From: RDXT01 sp033762375 | GTDB taxonomy: Bacteria > Bacteroidota > Bacteroidia > J057 | DNA: 64,000 nucleotides | Assembly (NCBI GenBank): GCA_033762375.1 | Contig: JANRLQ010000003.1 | Coordinates: 62,001-126,000, forward strand | Reading direction: 5' to 3' | Shown: positions 50,162-59,105 of the stretch, piece after piece | Layout: each line of letters opens with the position of its first letter | Position numbering within the stretch: the first letter of the stretch is position 1 | The notes under the pieces: generated by a model | What the model was told of the DNA's origin: nothing | The model's input: the letters and a program-made list of their open reading frames with translations, nothing else | The model's database searches: none | Translations under genes and position numbers: made by a program

Positions 50162-51820
50162 ATGACCAGGAAATTTACTTCGTGGACGCTGTTGATTTTT
50201 CTTCTCGGTAATCAAGCGTATCTGCATGCACAAACTACCCCTGCGAGCGGGGATATCGTGATCACACATGCTTCTTCAGACGGGGATGATATCGTTGAGT
50301 TTATTACCCTGAAGCGGCTGAATCTATCCACCCTGGGTGTTACGGACAATGGCATCTGCAGCTCAAACCGTTTCCGTTTGAACGAAACCACCTATACATC
50401 AGGCTTTTCCAGCCTGACAGATGTACCGGCGGGTACCTATATCCGGCTGACGGACAATAATCAGACCAACGAAACCAACACAACTGACGGCATTGTCACC
50501 CTGGGCAACCATAATATAAGCTTTAGCAATGACGGCGATCAGGTCATTTTGTACACAGGTACGGCTAATGGCGCTCAGGACTGTGGTACCTCTACCGGTA
50601 CCAATACCTATATAGCGGGTATCAACATTGCTGATACCAACTGGGGAACCGGAGCCAGCAACTCCAATAATTCCAAAGCTCCGGGCTCAAGCGCTGATTA
50701 CGACACTGGCAATTCTGACAATAACCAGATCAATCCTGGTACGGCTCTCACAGGTACGGCAGCACAGCTCAGGACCGCTTTGTTGACTGGCAGCAACTGG
50801 CAAGGCAGTAATTCTCAATATACGGGGTTTTCGCTGAAGGATATTCAGTTTAATGCTTCAGACTTCAGCACTGGGGTGATCGGAGTCAATCCTACAGACA
50901 ACAGTGCTACGCTGGACCTGAGCGGGCTGACCTTCAGCAATACGACGACAGATACCCGATATGTGATTGTAATCCGTCAGGCCGGTACGCCTGCGACACC
51001 AGCGGACCGCTATACCTGCTACAACAGCATTACGACCGATATGACTACGGCACCGTTTATCGCGACGAGCGTAGCCACGCCTCCCTGCACCACCCCCACC
51101 AATTCCACCAATACCCGGATCGTGTATTTTGGATATACCCTTCCTGTGCCTTTTACGGTGAGCGGCCTGACGACCAGCGCCAGCTATACAGTCAATGTAT
51201 ATGCTGTGAATGGCAATGGTTACAGCGCTAATTTTGGTACAGCCGGAACGGTTACGTTTACTGCTTCGACCCCGCTGCCGATTGAGCTGGTAGATTTTCG
51301 GGCACAGGTAGCAGGCATCAACCATGTCACGCTGAGCTGGGGTACCGCGCAGGAAATCAACAATGACTATATAGCCGTAGAGCGCAGCACTGATGGTCAG
51401 CACTTTGCTGAGATTGGTCAGGTCGCAGGTGCTGGTACCTCTGACACCTATACCCAGTATGTGTTTGATGATCGGGATGTATTTCAGGGTACACATTATT
51501 ACCGCCTGCGTCAGGTGGACCTCGACGGGCAGGCCACTGTGTTCCCGGCTATTGAGGTGTACATGCCTGCTGCGACCAGCCGCTGGACCTTATACCCTCA
51601 GCCAGTACTGGACAAAATGATTCTCACTGCGAGCACCCAGCCTGAAGCCGCTGTCCGTATTCAGGTATTGAACCTCCAGGGGCAGGTATTGCTCCAGCAG
51701 GATACAAAGCCGGGTGCTGTAGAAGTTGTTGTGGACCTTGGCGGACTGGCTGCCGGGATGTATCTGGTACGGATTAGCGAAAGCGGCCAATATGAAGCGG
51801 TCAGAATCATAAAAGACTAA
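50162..51820 (+). CDS. Secreted protein with T9SS type A sorting domain
   Basis: 552 residues with a signal peptide (WTLLIFLLGNQAYLHAQ). Residues about 25-170 resemble a lamin-tail-like or DUF-type beta domain (GDIVITHASSDGDDIVEFI, then VILYTGTANG), often found at the N-terminus of Bacteroidota surface proteins. A middle region rich in Thr, Asn and Ser includes a fibronectin-like stretch (TTSASYTVNVYAVNGNGYSA). The end is a domain starting LPIELVDFRAQ and a type A sorting domain (WTLYPQPVLDKMILTAS ... AAGMYLVRISESG). Predicted to be exported and surface-attached; no catalytic motif is recognised. A single gene between its own promoter and terminator. Confidence 0.85.
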   Translation: MTRKFTSWTLLIFLLGNQAYLHAQTTPASGDIVITHASSDGDDIVEFITLKRLNLSTLGVTDNGICSSNRFRLNETTYTSGFSSLTDVPAGTYIRLTDNNQTNETNTTDGIVTLGNHNISFSNDGDQVILYTGTANGAQDCGTSTGTNTYIAGINIADTNWGTGASNSNNSKAPGSSADYDTGNSDNNQINPGTALTGTAAQLRTALLTGSNWQGSNSQYTGFSLKDIQFNASDFSTGVIGVNPTDNSATLDLSGLTFSNTTTDTRYVIVIRQAGTPATPADRYTCYNSITTDMTTAPFIATSVATPPCTTPTNSTNTRIVYFGYTLPVPFTVSGLTTSASYTVNVYAVNGNGYSANFGTAGTVTFTASTPLPIELVDFRAQVAGINHVTLSWGTAQEINNDYIAVERSTDGQHFAEIGQVAGAGTSDTYTQYVFDDRDVFQGTHYYRLRQVDLDGQATVFPAIEVYMPAATSRWTLYPQPVLDKMILTASTQPEAAVRIQVLNLQGQVLLQQDTKPGAVEVVVDLGGLAAGMYLVRISESGQYEAVRIIKD

Positions 51821-51844
51821 TCGTCTTCTATCTTACGCTTTCCT

Positions 51845-51877
51845 AACAGGCTGTCTCCCGGTGGGAGGCAGCCTGTT
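51845..51877 (+). terminator. Terminator after the T9SS cargo gene
   Basis: AACAGGCTGTCTCCC pairs with GGGAGGCAGCCTGTT around loop GGT (one mismatch), 24 bases after the stop. The following GAGTTTATC has only a short T run. Confidence 0.75.
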
Positions 51878-51990
51878 GAGTTTATCATCATATATGTATT
51901 GCCGGGGTGGATTAAGCTGAAAAAACAATTACCTGAGTCCGCATTTTCTCAGGAAAATGCCGCATATTTAATCTCTCATTCACAACCTGT

Positions 51991-52875
51991 ATGAAACATT
52001 ACGCTGAAAAAATTCTCCGCTGCGGGGATACGCCTGTACGCTACGTAGAAGCAGGCACGGGCGAAACCCTGATCTTCCTGCACAATGGCGGGGGATTCTG
52101 GCAATCGTGGATCCACCAGCTTGATTATTTTTCGCAGACACACCGGGTCATCGCCCTGGGGTGGCCGGGGTATGAAGAAGGTCATCCGGCTGAGCAGCCC
52201 CTTTCACTGGCGTACTATTACGATATTTTGCGGTCATTTGTGGTGCAGATGGGACTGGACCGGTTTGCACTGATCGGTAATTGTATCGGTGCTTCCATCG
52301 CGATCCACTATCAGACCCGTCATCCCGACGCGGTCAGCGCCCTGGTGCTGATGAATATATGTCCGGGCAGGCGGATCATCCGCTCCCGGGTGATGCAGGC
52401 ATTGGTGTACGACATCCGCCACCCCGGATTCAGGGCGTGGCTCACACGGGTGATTCGCTGGACATTTACCCATAGTCCGGCTCGTCGTATTTTTCCGGAC
52501 ATAGTGTTTGCGGGGCCCCGGCCGACGGATGATTTTTTGTATGGACATTTTCTGGCCAATCTGGTATCACCCGCCCGGACCGCAGGCCGGTTGAACCTGC
52601 TGTTTGCCTCCGATACCTTTACCCTGAACCGGATTCTGACGCCCCAGACCGATGTCCGGAACAGCCTGCTCCTGTGGGGTGCCCGTAACAAAGCCACACC
52701 CCTCCGGCCGCATGCAGCATATCACCAGCGGCTCTGCCAGATCCCGGAACTACATGTCATCCCACAAGGAGGCCATATGGCCATGTATGAAAATCCCGAG
52801 CTGGTCAATGACCTGATCGCCCGGCACCTGGCCTCAGCGGGCACTCATACCCCCAGCACCACCCCGGCACCCTGA
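51991..52875 (+). CDS. Alpha/beta-fold hydrolase with Cys at the nucleophile position
   Basis: 294 residues, no signal peptide, so cytoplasmic. The alpha/beta-hydrolase fold is clear: TLIFLHNGGGFWQSW (oxyanion region), VIALGWPGYEEG, then the nucleophile elbow GNCIGAS with Cys98 where Ser is usual, and the final VIPQGGHMAMYENPE with the catalytic His. The acid loop reads LLLWGARNKATPLRP, so Asn replaces the usual Asp. This may be a Cys-dependent or otherwise altered enzyme, or an inactive homologue. Function unknown. Its 3' end overlaps the convergent uxaB-like gene by 31 bases. Confidence 0.82.
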   Translation: MKHYAEKILRCGDTPVRYVEAGTGETLIFLHNGGGFWQSWIHQLDYFSQTHRVIALGWPGYEEGHPAEQPLSLAYYYDILRSFVVQMGLDRFALIGNCIGASIAIHYQTRHPDAVSALVLMNICPGRRIIRSRVMQALVYDIRHPGFRAWLTRVIRWTFTHSPARRIFPDIVFAGPRPTDDFLYGHFLANLVSPARTAGRLNLLFASDTFTLNRILTPQTDVRNSLLLWGARNKATPLRPHAAYHQRLCQIPELHVIPQGGHMAMYENPELVNDLIARHLASAGTHTPSTTPAP

Positions 52876-54332
52876 TCCAAAATTCGTCGCAGTGCATGCA
52901 GGACCGCCGCCTCCCATCCGGGGAGGAGGGTAAGGTCTTCTCCCCAGATGTCCGTCTGCCGGAGTACCTGCCGCACGAGCAGCTCCGGATCGTCTGTCTG
53001 CCATACGGTCTCCCACCAGGCCGCATGATCGTCCTGGATCTGATAACGGTTTCCATTGGCCTCGCCCCAATACCCGGCGGCATCCCGGCCTGTCACCCGC
53101 ATACACCGGATATAAGCCGCCATACCCAGGGCCATAGCAGCCGGAGGCTGTCCAAACCGTGTGATATAGGTGCGCAGCACTGGCAACACCCGCATCCTGA
53201 CCTTGGCAGTGTACTGGAGGGTAATGGCTAACCAGCGATGCCGGATATAAGGATTGCGAAAGCGGTCGAGTACCTGATGCGCAAATAGAACCATGTCTTC
53301 CTGCGTGATGTCCGGAGGCAAGGCTTGTCCGATTTCTTGTACCATCAGGTCCGAGACAAAGCCTGACAAGGCAGGAGACTCCATGCCGGCAGAGACCGTT
53401 TCAAATCCGGCCAGATGGGCCAGTCCACACGTCAGGGTATGCACGGCATTAAGCAGGCGCAGTTTGAGCTCGCGGTACCTGGTGATATCAGGCGCAATGA
53501 TCACGCCTGCGTCTGTCGCCGCAAAGGCGAGCCGCGCCCGGACTTGCTCCCCTCCTTCGATCGCCCAGAGCCGGTAAGGCTCGGCGAGGATCATAAGATC
53601 GTCCTGATACCCTAACGCTGCCTCAGCCCCTGCCCGGAACCCCTCATCCGGACTCCCTGGTACGATCCTGTCCACCAGGGAATTACAACACGTATTGGCC
53701 GTCGTCAGCCAATGTATAAAAGACGCGTCCAGGGCGTTGTGATGCGCCAGCCGGAGCAGCATGTCTGCCAGGCGGGTGCCATTGTCAGGGATCAGTTCGG
53801 TAGGTATGATCACCCAGCCCCGTGCCGGATCCCCTGCGACTGCCTGATAGCGGGCATACAGACAAGCGAGGAGTTTGGCGGGGAAAGAAGCCGGCGGAGT
53901 GGCCCGGATGTCTTCCGGGACGTATTGGAGGCCGACTTCGGTCGTATTGGAAATAACCACCTCTATCGCTGGCTGCGTCGCCGCCTGCAGGATATCTGCC
54001 CACTGCGTCCGGGCTGCCAGCACCCGGCTGATGGGGCTGCACAGGAGGTCTTCTGCGACAGGCAAGCCATCCCGGATCCCCCTGATGCAGAGGGTGTATA
54101 ACCCGTCCTGCCGGTCAAAAGCCCCTGCATCACCTCCATCTGTGGACTTGACGACGACGATCCTTCCCTGAAAAAGTGCCCGGCGGTTGGCGGTTTCGAT
54201 CGCGTAGTCCGTGAGCCCGCGCAGGAGCACCCCTGTCCCAAACTGCAATACCCGCTCCGGATATGCCAGCATGGCCGCCGTGGGAAAATCTGCCCGGCGC
54301 ACCCGGGGATGGTTGATTGACAATGGTTCCAT
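52845..54332 (-). CDS. uxaB: Tagaturonate/fructuronate reductase family (altronate oxidoreductase)
   Basis: 495 residues of the long-chain mannitol dehydrogenase family. The N-terminal nucleotide-binding region has RVLQFGTGVLLRGLTDY and FQGRIVVVKSTDGG. The C-terminal domain includes LLNAVHTLTCGLAHLAG, with the conserved Lys/Asn/His area starting at YRELKLRLLNAVHT. The sequence is closest in style to tagaturonate reductase (UxaB), which reduces tagaturonate to altronate with NADH. Because it is 9 bases downstream of uxuA, which consumes mannonate, it may instead act as the fructuronate reductase of the glucuronate branch. The pair forms an operon; which hexuronate is used is uncertain. Confidence 0.82.
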   Translation of the reverse strand: MEPLSINHPRVRRADFPTAAMLAYPERVLQFGTGVLLRGLTDYAIETANRRALFQGRIVVVKSTDGGDAGAFDRQDGLYTLCIRGIRDGLPVAEDLLCSPISRVLAARTQWADILQAATQPAIEVVISNTTEVGLQYVPEDIRATPPASFPAKLLACLYARYQAVAGDPARGWVIIPTELIPDNGTRLADMLLRLAHHNALDASFIHWLTTANTCCNSLVDRIVPGSPDEGFRAGAEAALGYQDDLMILAEPYRLWAIEGGEQVRARLAFAATDAGVIIAPDITRYRELKLRLLNAVHTLTCGLAHLAGFETVSAGMESPALSGFVSDLMVQEIGQALPPDITQEDMVLFAHQVLDRFRNPYIRHRWLAITLQYTAKVRMRVLPVLRTYITRFGQPPAAMALGMAAYIRCMRVTGRDAAGYWGEANGNRYQIQDDHAAWWETVWQTDDPELLVRQVLRQTDIWGEDLTLLPGWEAAVLHALRRILDQGAGVVLGV

Positions 54333-54341
54333 ATCGTAAGC

Positions 54342-55553
54342 TCAGTATGCAGGATGTTCCCACCCCATCGAACGGATAATCCCGAGTTCCAGGCCCCGGA
54401 GTTCGGCCAGGCCCCGCAGCCGCCCGATCGCCGAGTAGCCGGGGTTGGTGACCTTGTGCAGGTCGTCAAGCATCTGGTGGCCATGATCCGGCCTGAATGG
54501 CAATGGGGCCACAGGCCCCAGCCGGGCCTGCCTGCTGCGCATCTCCTCCAGCAGGGCCCGCACGACGGCGTACATATCCACGTCGCCGCTCAGGTGCGGC
54601 GCTTCATAAAAATTGCCCCATTCGTCCCGGATGGTGCTGCGCAGGTGGACAAAATGAATCCGGCTGCCCAGGCGATGTACGATCCCGGGCAAGTCATTTT
54701 CCGGGATCACCCCCAGCGAGCCGGTACAAAAACACAATCCATTGGCGGGATTGTCTACTGCTTCCAGCAGTTTGCGGAGATCTGCTTCGGTACTGACCAC
54801 CCTCGGCAATCCCAGGAGCCCATACGGCGGATCGTCAGGATGCAGGGCCAGTTGGACCCCAGCCGACGCCGCGATCGGGGCCACATGTTTCAAAAAGGCA
54901 ATCAGGTGCTCCCGGAGCTGGTCGGGACCGATCCCTTCATACCCCCGGAGGATGTCCCGGAATGCCTCCAGGGTATAATGTTCTTCTGCGCCCGGCAGGC
55001 CGGCGATCATGGTGCGGATAAGGTGATGGCGCTCCTCATCGTGCATGCGGTCAAGGGCCGCACGGGCACGTACCAGCTCCTCCGTCGAATAATCACCCTC
55101 GGCCCCGGGTCGCGCCAGCAGCCATACATCAAAGGCAATAAAAGCTGCTCTGTCAAACCGGAGTGCCCGCGCACCGTCCGGGAGTTCGTAGGCCAGATCC
55201 GTGCGGGTCCAGTCGAGTACCGGCATAAAATTATAACATACCGTCCTGATCCCGCAGGTGCCGAGGTTTTGGAGGGTCTGTCCGTAGTGATCCAGCCAGC
55301 GGAGATAATCACCCGTGCGGCGTTTGATGTCCTCGTGTACAGGGACACTCTCGACTACCTCCCAGCGCAGGCCAGCAGCCTCAATCGCTGCCTTGCGGGC
55401 CATAATGTCAGCCACAGACCACACGGCACCATTGGGGAGGTGGTGCAGAGCTGAGACAATACCTGTAGCGCCGGCCTGCCGTATATCCTGAAGTGAAACC
55501 GGATCAGCAGGCCCAAACCAACGCCAGGTCTGGGTCAAATAAGGAGATACCAT
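54342..55553 (-). CDS. uxuA: Mannonate dehydratase
   Basis: 403 residues from the ATG at 55553; the frame extends nine codons upstream. The TIM-barrel UxuA family converts D-mannonate to 2-keto-3-deoxygluconate in glucuronate degradation. Typical segments are QTWRWFGPADPVSL at the start, ATGIVSALHHLPNGAVW, VVESVPVHEDIKRR, RTVCYNFMPVLDWTRT, LALHPDDPPYGLLGLPRV (metal-binding His/Asp), and FVHLRSTIRDEWGNFYEAPH near the C-terminus, with the final RPDHGHQM. It is the first gene of a two-gene operon with the reductase downstream. Confidence 0.95.
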   Translation of the reverse strand: MVSPYLTQTWRWFGPADPVSLQDIRQAGATGIVSALHHLPNGAVWSVADIMARKAAIEAAGLRWEVVESVPVHEDIKRRTGDYLRWLDHYGQTLQNLGTCGIRTVCYNFMPVLDWTRTDLAYELPDGARALRFDRAAFIAFDVWLLARPGAEGDYSTEELVRARAALDRMHDEERHHLIRTMIAGLPGAEEHYTLEAFRDILRGYEGIGPDQLREHLIAFLKHVAPIAASAGVQLALHPDDPPYGLLGLPRVVSTEADLRKLLEAVDNPANGLCFCTGSLGVIPENDLPGIVHRLGSRIHFVHLRSTIRDEWGNFYEAPHLSGDVDMYAVVRALLEEMRSRQARLGPVAPLPFRPDHGHQMLDDLHKVTNPGYSAIGRLRGLAELRGLELGIIRSMGWEHPAY

Positions 55554-55690
55554 ACACAAAAGGCCAGTAGTACAGTCCAATAATCAACTAATATACACAG
55601 CTCCCCCTAACAATTGCCAGGTGGGCAGTCCTTAGCCCAGGTATAAGGGTGTACTACAGCCATTTTTGCCATCAGGCCGCACCAGTCAGT

Positions 55691-55972
55691 CCCGCCTCAG
55701 CAAACTAAGACAGGATAAACAGGATGAGACTCCAATCAACATCCTGTACATCCCGTAAATCCCGTCTCAACAAACTAAGACAGGATGAACAGGATTAACA
55801 GGATTAAGCTCCAATCAACATCCTGTAAATCCTGTCTTAACAAACTAAGACAGGATGAACAGGATTAACAGGATTAAGCTCCAATCAACATCCCGTACAT
55901 CCCATAAATCCCGTCTAAACAAACTAAGACAGGATTAAGCTCCAATCAACATCCTGTACATCCCGTCTCAAC
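55691..55972. repeat. Tandem repeat array of about 70-bp hairpin-forming units
   Basis: Four units align on the word CAAACTAAGACAGGAT, starting at 55701, 55771, 55841 and 55920 (spacing 70, 70 and 79). Each unit also contains AACAGGATTAACAGGATTAA-like heptad steps and CTCCAATCAACATCC. At the unit junction ATCCTGTCTTA and TAAGACAGGAT form an 11-bp hairpin around ACAAAC. The array sits in a 522-base gap between uxuA and the nitroreductase gene, with no coding signs. It resembles short intergenic repeats found in several Bacteroidota and cyanobacteria. It is not a CRISPR array because there are no unique spacers. Confidence 0.88.
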
Positions 55973-56075
55973 AGAAAACGCCCCACTACCCCATCTGGCT
56001 GGCCCGGCGTATGGGTGTACGGATTGGCGGGGCAGCCCAGGTTGCTGACCAGCGGCTGGATATGCTCTGCTCTGT

Positions 56076-56651
56076 TTATTCGCCCCAGACACCTGAAAAC
56101 ACAAAGGTTTCAGCGGCCTTGCGGGTGCGTATCCGCTGCTCTTTTTGTTGTTGCTCCGGGGTAAGGGTTTCATAATCAGCCGGATAGCCGAGGGCAATCA
56201 TGGTAACGGCTTCGTATCCGGCAGGCAGGCCCAGGGCAGCTTCTGCTTGCTCCCGGTCAAATCCCCCCATCGGGTGTGCCATCAGGCCTGCTGCGGTCGC
56301 CTGGAGCAGGAGGCTCATCGTAGCCATACCCGTATCGTGCAGGGCGTGGCGGTTGGGGTTACCGTTGCGGTCGAGATGGGTTTTGGCCGCCACCAGCAGC
56401 AGCACAGGTGCCTGTCCGGCCCAGGTTTGATTGCCGGGTAGCAGCAGCGATACCATCCGCGCAAAAGCCTCCGGCTGCGCCTGGGTGGCATATACAAATG
56501 CCCAGGGTTGCTCATTAAAGGCAGAGGGTGCCCAGCGGGCTGCCTCAAACAACCCGGACAAAGTCTCGGCAGACACAGGCTCGTCCGAAAAAGCATACAA
56601 ACTCTTGCGGGCGTGAAACAGGGGCAATACTTCAGTCGTTTGCGGAAACAT
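56076..56651 (-). CDS. Nitroreductase family protein (FMN-dependent)
   Basis: 191 residues from the ATG at 56651, preferred over the longer frame to 56690. FMN-binding nitroreductase features are FHARKSLYAFSDEPV with its ARKS phosphate-binding turn, FEAARWAPSAFNEQPW, the helix HDTGMATMSLLLQATAAGL, and MIALGYPADY near the end. These enzymes reduce nitroaromatics, quinones or flavins with NAD(P)H; the physiological substrate is unknown. It stands alone downstream of the tandem repeat array. Confidence 0.88.
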   Translation of the reverse strand: MFPQTTEVLPLFHARKSLYAFSDEPVSAETLSGLFEAARWAPSAFNEQPWAFVYATQAQPEAFARMVSLLLPGNQTWAGQAPVLLLVAAKTHLDRNGNPNRHALHDTGMATMSLLLQATAAGLMAHPMGGFDREQAEAALGLPAGYEAVTMIALGYPADYETLTPEQQQKEQRIRTRKAAETFVFSGVWGE

Positions 56652-56751
56652 TTTCAAGTGGTTTTTATCGGGTTGTACGATATGGCGCAATTAAAGTTTA
56701 AACATTGATTTAGAACCCGGACAAAATCCATACGCTACCGGTGGTGATTGA

Positions 56752-57843
56752 TCAGTCTTTGTGTATCGCCTGAACGCTGCTGGCAACAGCCAGAAAGTAT
56801 ATCCCCCGGGACAGGTACGAAAAATCCTGCTGCGCTATGTCTTTTCCACGCCAGATCACCTGCCCCGTTGCACTCAGGAGGGTATAGGTAGTGTTAGGGG
56901 GCACATTTTCCACAACCACGGTACGGTGGAAAGGATTGGGATATATCCGCCATACGTTGTCAGCTATGGGCGTAATATCGGTCCGGGCAGCACAATGATC
57001 TTTGAAAAAATCTCCGATGATCGTGCTGGCTGCCATGTCCAGGTTGGTAAATCCAAAGGGGGGTATGGGTGCTGCGCCAGGCCAGGTATGCCCCCCATGA
57101 CTGATTTTATACAGAATCACTTCACTCGCGTCGTCCCCATTCTCATAATCGTATCTTGTTACGGTGCTGCTGTCCGCTATATTGATATCGGGGAGTGCCG
57201 TCGTCACAGGTGTAGCTGTACAATGGTTTTGGCTGACCCACCAGCGAACGGTCGAATCTACCGGCGGAATCCCCAGGGTCCCATTATAGTTTACCAGCGG
57301 GTCATCGGTGCCATGTATGTGCATCACGGGTAAGGGACCTGCTGGCGAACAAGTATTTCGCAGTGAATTGGTAAAATTGCCTGAAACCACTGCTACGGCG
57401 TTCAACTCCATCGAGCAGGCTAATTTGTAGGAAAAAAAGCCTCCGAAGGACATACCCATAGCAAATAAACAGTCATGGGTAGAATAAGCCGCTCGTACCG
57501 TATCCACCAGATCTTGTATGAAGGTCAGGTCGTTAGGGGTGTCTGAGGGGCCATAATGCCAGCTCCCATCATAGGCATCGGGATACACAACGATGAATCC
57601 GAGTGCATCCGCTACTGCGTCAAACTGTGTATATGCCTGCTGCTGAGCGGCATTGGAGTTGAGTCCGTGAATATTGAGGACCAATGGATAGGTATTTCCG
57701 GGATCATATCCTGCGGGCAGGTGCAGGACAAAATGCCTGTACATCCCCTGGCTCAGGAGACTGTCGGGCTGCGCATGTGATGCTGCTATCATCCCTGTCA
57801 GCAGGGTTGTGATAACTGTCAGTTTTTTTATCCAGGCATTCAT
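56752..57843 (-). CDS. Secreted PHB-depolymerase/feruloyl-esterase-like hydrolase with T9SS sorting domain
   Basis: 363 residues with a signal peptide (ITTLLTGMIAASHA). The hydrolase has YPLVLNIHGLNSNAAQQ near its start, the lipase-box nucleophile in GMSFGGFFSYKLAC, the acid in HIHGTDDPLVNY and the His in HGGHTWPG. This is the LpqC/poly-3-hydroxybutyrate-depolymerase-like family, which also includes feruloyl and acetylxylan esterases. The final 75 residues are a type A T9SS sorting domain (WRIYPNPFHRTVVVENV ... SRGIYFLAV). It should act outside the cell on a polyester or an esterified polysaccharide; which is not clear. Confidence 0.87.
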   Translation of the reverse strand: MNAWIKKLTVITTLLTGMIAASHAQPDSLLSQGMYRHFVLHLPAGYDPGNTYPLVLNIHGLNSNAAQQQAYTQFDAVADALGFIVVYPDAYDGSWHYGPSDTPNDLTFIQDLVDTVRAAYSTHDCLFAMGMSFGGFFSYKLACSMELNAVAVVSGNFTNSLRNTCSPAGPLPVMHIHGTDDPLVNYNGTLGIPPVDSTVRWWVSQNHCTATPVTTALPDINIADSSTVTRYDYENGDDASEVILYKISHGGHTWPGAAPIPPFGFTNLDMAASTIIGDFFKDHCAARTDITPIADNVWRIYPNPFHRTVVVENVPPNTTYTLLSATGQVIWRGKDIAQQDFSYLSRGIYFLAVASSVQAIHKD

Positions 57844-57982
57844 AGGTGCCCCCTCAGGGTTGATAGTTTGGTACGGATAATGGATGAATTTTTGCCTGTG
57901 AATCAGGTAGTTACTATGGCAAGATAGGGAGAGATTCCGGCCCGGACAACCAGCTTGCCCGCCTGCTGTATGTCAACCATCC

Positions 57983-58489
57983 TCATAGTCTGTCCTCCTT
58001 ATCAGGGGCAGGCCAGTCCCAAAATTTGATGCCCCTTTCCAGGAGCCGAATCATCCGGATGACCCGTGACGTTTTGGTTTCCATTTTCCGGGCATCCGCT
58101 ATCCAGTCCAGGTAGTACTTTTTATTGCTGTCTGACAAGGTCTGAAAAAAATCATATGCCTTCGGAGCGTCCCGTAAGACGTCCAGCAGCTCAGGTGGTA
58201 TCTCGACGGCGGAGGTATCCGTAAATAAGGTGACATGAACCCTGTCGCCCGCTTCCTTTTGGATGGATTTTCGCAAGGCAGCTTTTAAAGGCAAACACAC
58301 GCTGCCATCTTTCATGGGCAGCAGGTTAAATTGGCGTATGGCATACGTATCCACAAACCCTTTTACCCGCACCAGTCCCATAGAAGACCGCGCTGCCGAA
58401 GGAATATCAGGGATTACGACATACCTCCATCCGCCTTTCCCGGCTTGTTGTTGGATGACAAACGAGCTGTCCACTATCGGTTTTTCCAT
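57983..58489 (-). CDS. YdeI/OmpD-associated family protein with DUF1905-like N-terminus
   Basis: 168 residues, no signal peptide. The N-terminal half matches a DUF1905-like barrel (GWRYVVIPDIPSAARSS, VKGFVDTYAIRQFNL and LPLKAALRKSIQKEAGD). The C-terminal half has a YdeI-type helical domain (PPELLDVLRDAPKAYDFFQTL, then YYLDWIADARKMETKTSR), which is linked to bacteriocin protection or OmpD association by name only. Function is unknown. It is a single minus-strand gene between the esterase and the toxin-antitoxin pair. Confidence 0.8.
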   Translation of the reverse strand: MEKPIVDSSFVIQQQAGKGGWRYVVIPDIPSAARSSMGLVRVKGFVDTYAIRQFNLLPMKDGSVCLPLKAALRKSIQKEAGDRVHVTLFTDTSAVEIPPELLDVLRDAPKAYDFFQTLSDSNKKYYLDWIADARKMETKTSRVIRMIRLLERGIKFWDWPAPDKEDRL

Positions 58490-58697
58490 ACCTGGTGTTG
58501 GTGGGTACTGGTCAATGCCATCATACGCCGGACATTTTTATTGTAGCTGGTTTTGGATTTGATCAGTAACTGCCTTCAGCTTCATCCATAAGGCGTTGTG
58601 GTCACAGGTACATCTGATGTTAACAGCAGTCCGCCTGTTCACCCTGTTTTACATTTTGAGGCGTGAGACACAGGATCAAGGGCCTGACCACAGCCTG

Positions 58698-59102
58698 TTA
58701 TCTTTTCCAGTTCTCTACGCGGAGTCCCTGGATTGCATCATAGTGTTTTTCGTTGTTTGTGATCAAGGTCAGTCCATTTTCAATAGCAATGCCAGCTATC
58801 AGCAAATCAGAGGTCCCGATTGTCACACCTTTCTGGCGCAGGCTGGCATAGAGGCTGCCTGATATCCTGGCGGATTCTTCGGATATATTTATTATCGTAT
58901 TTTCATTCACAAAGTTTTCAAACGCATGGAGTTGTCTCACAGCATTTTTGAATTTGAGCCCCGCAGTGATTTCGTAGTAGGTGATGATGGACAGGTTGAC
59001 TTGATCAAACATATCAAGGTAGTCACCCAACCGGGCTACAACCTGCACATCGCCTTTAAAATAGAAGGACAGGATATCTGTGTCAATAAGTGCTTCCGTC
59101 AC
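58698..59102 (-). CDS. PIN-domain toxin, VapC-like
   Basis: 134 residues. PIN ribonuclease acid residues are visible: Asp7 in LIDTDIL, Glu44 in ITYYEITAG, and Asp99 in GTSDLLIAGIA, followed by TLITNNEKHYD. Such toxins cleave tRNA or rRNA in an Mg2+-dependent manner. It starts 3 bases after the stop of the small upstream gene at 59106, the antitoxin-then-toxin order typical of vapBC modules. Confidence 0.88.
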   Translation of the reverse strand: MTEALIDTDILSFYFKGDVQVVARLGDYLDMFDQVNLSIITYYEITAGLKFKNAVRQLHAFENFVNENTIINISEESARISGSLYASLRQKGVTIGTSDLLIAGIAIENGLTLITNNEKHYDAIQGLRVENWKR

Positions 59103-59105
59103 ACC

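Noticed and set aside
55691..55972. CRISPR array
   Set aside because: Units are contiguous and nearly identical over their whole length, without unique spacers, and no cas gene is present.
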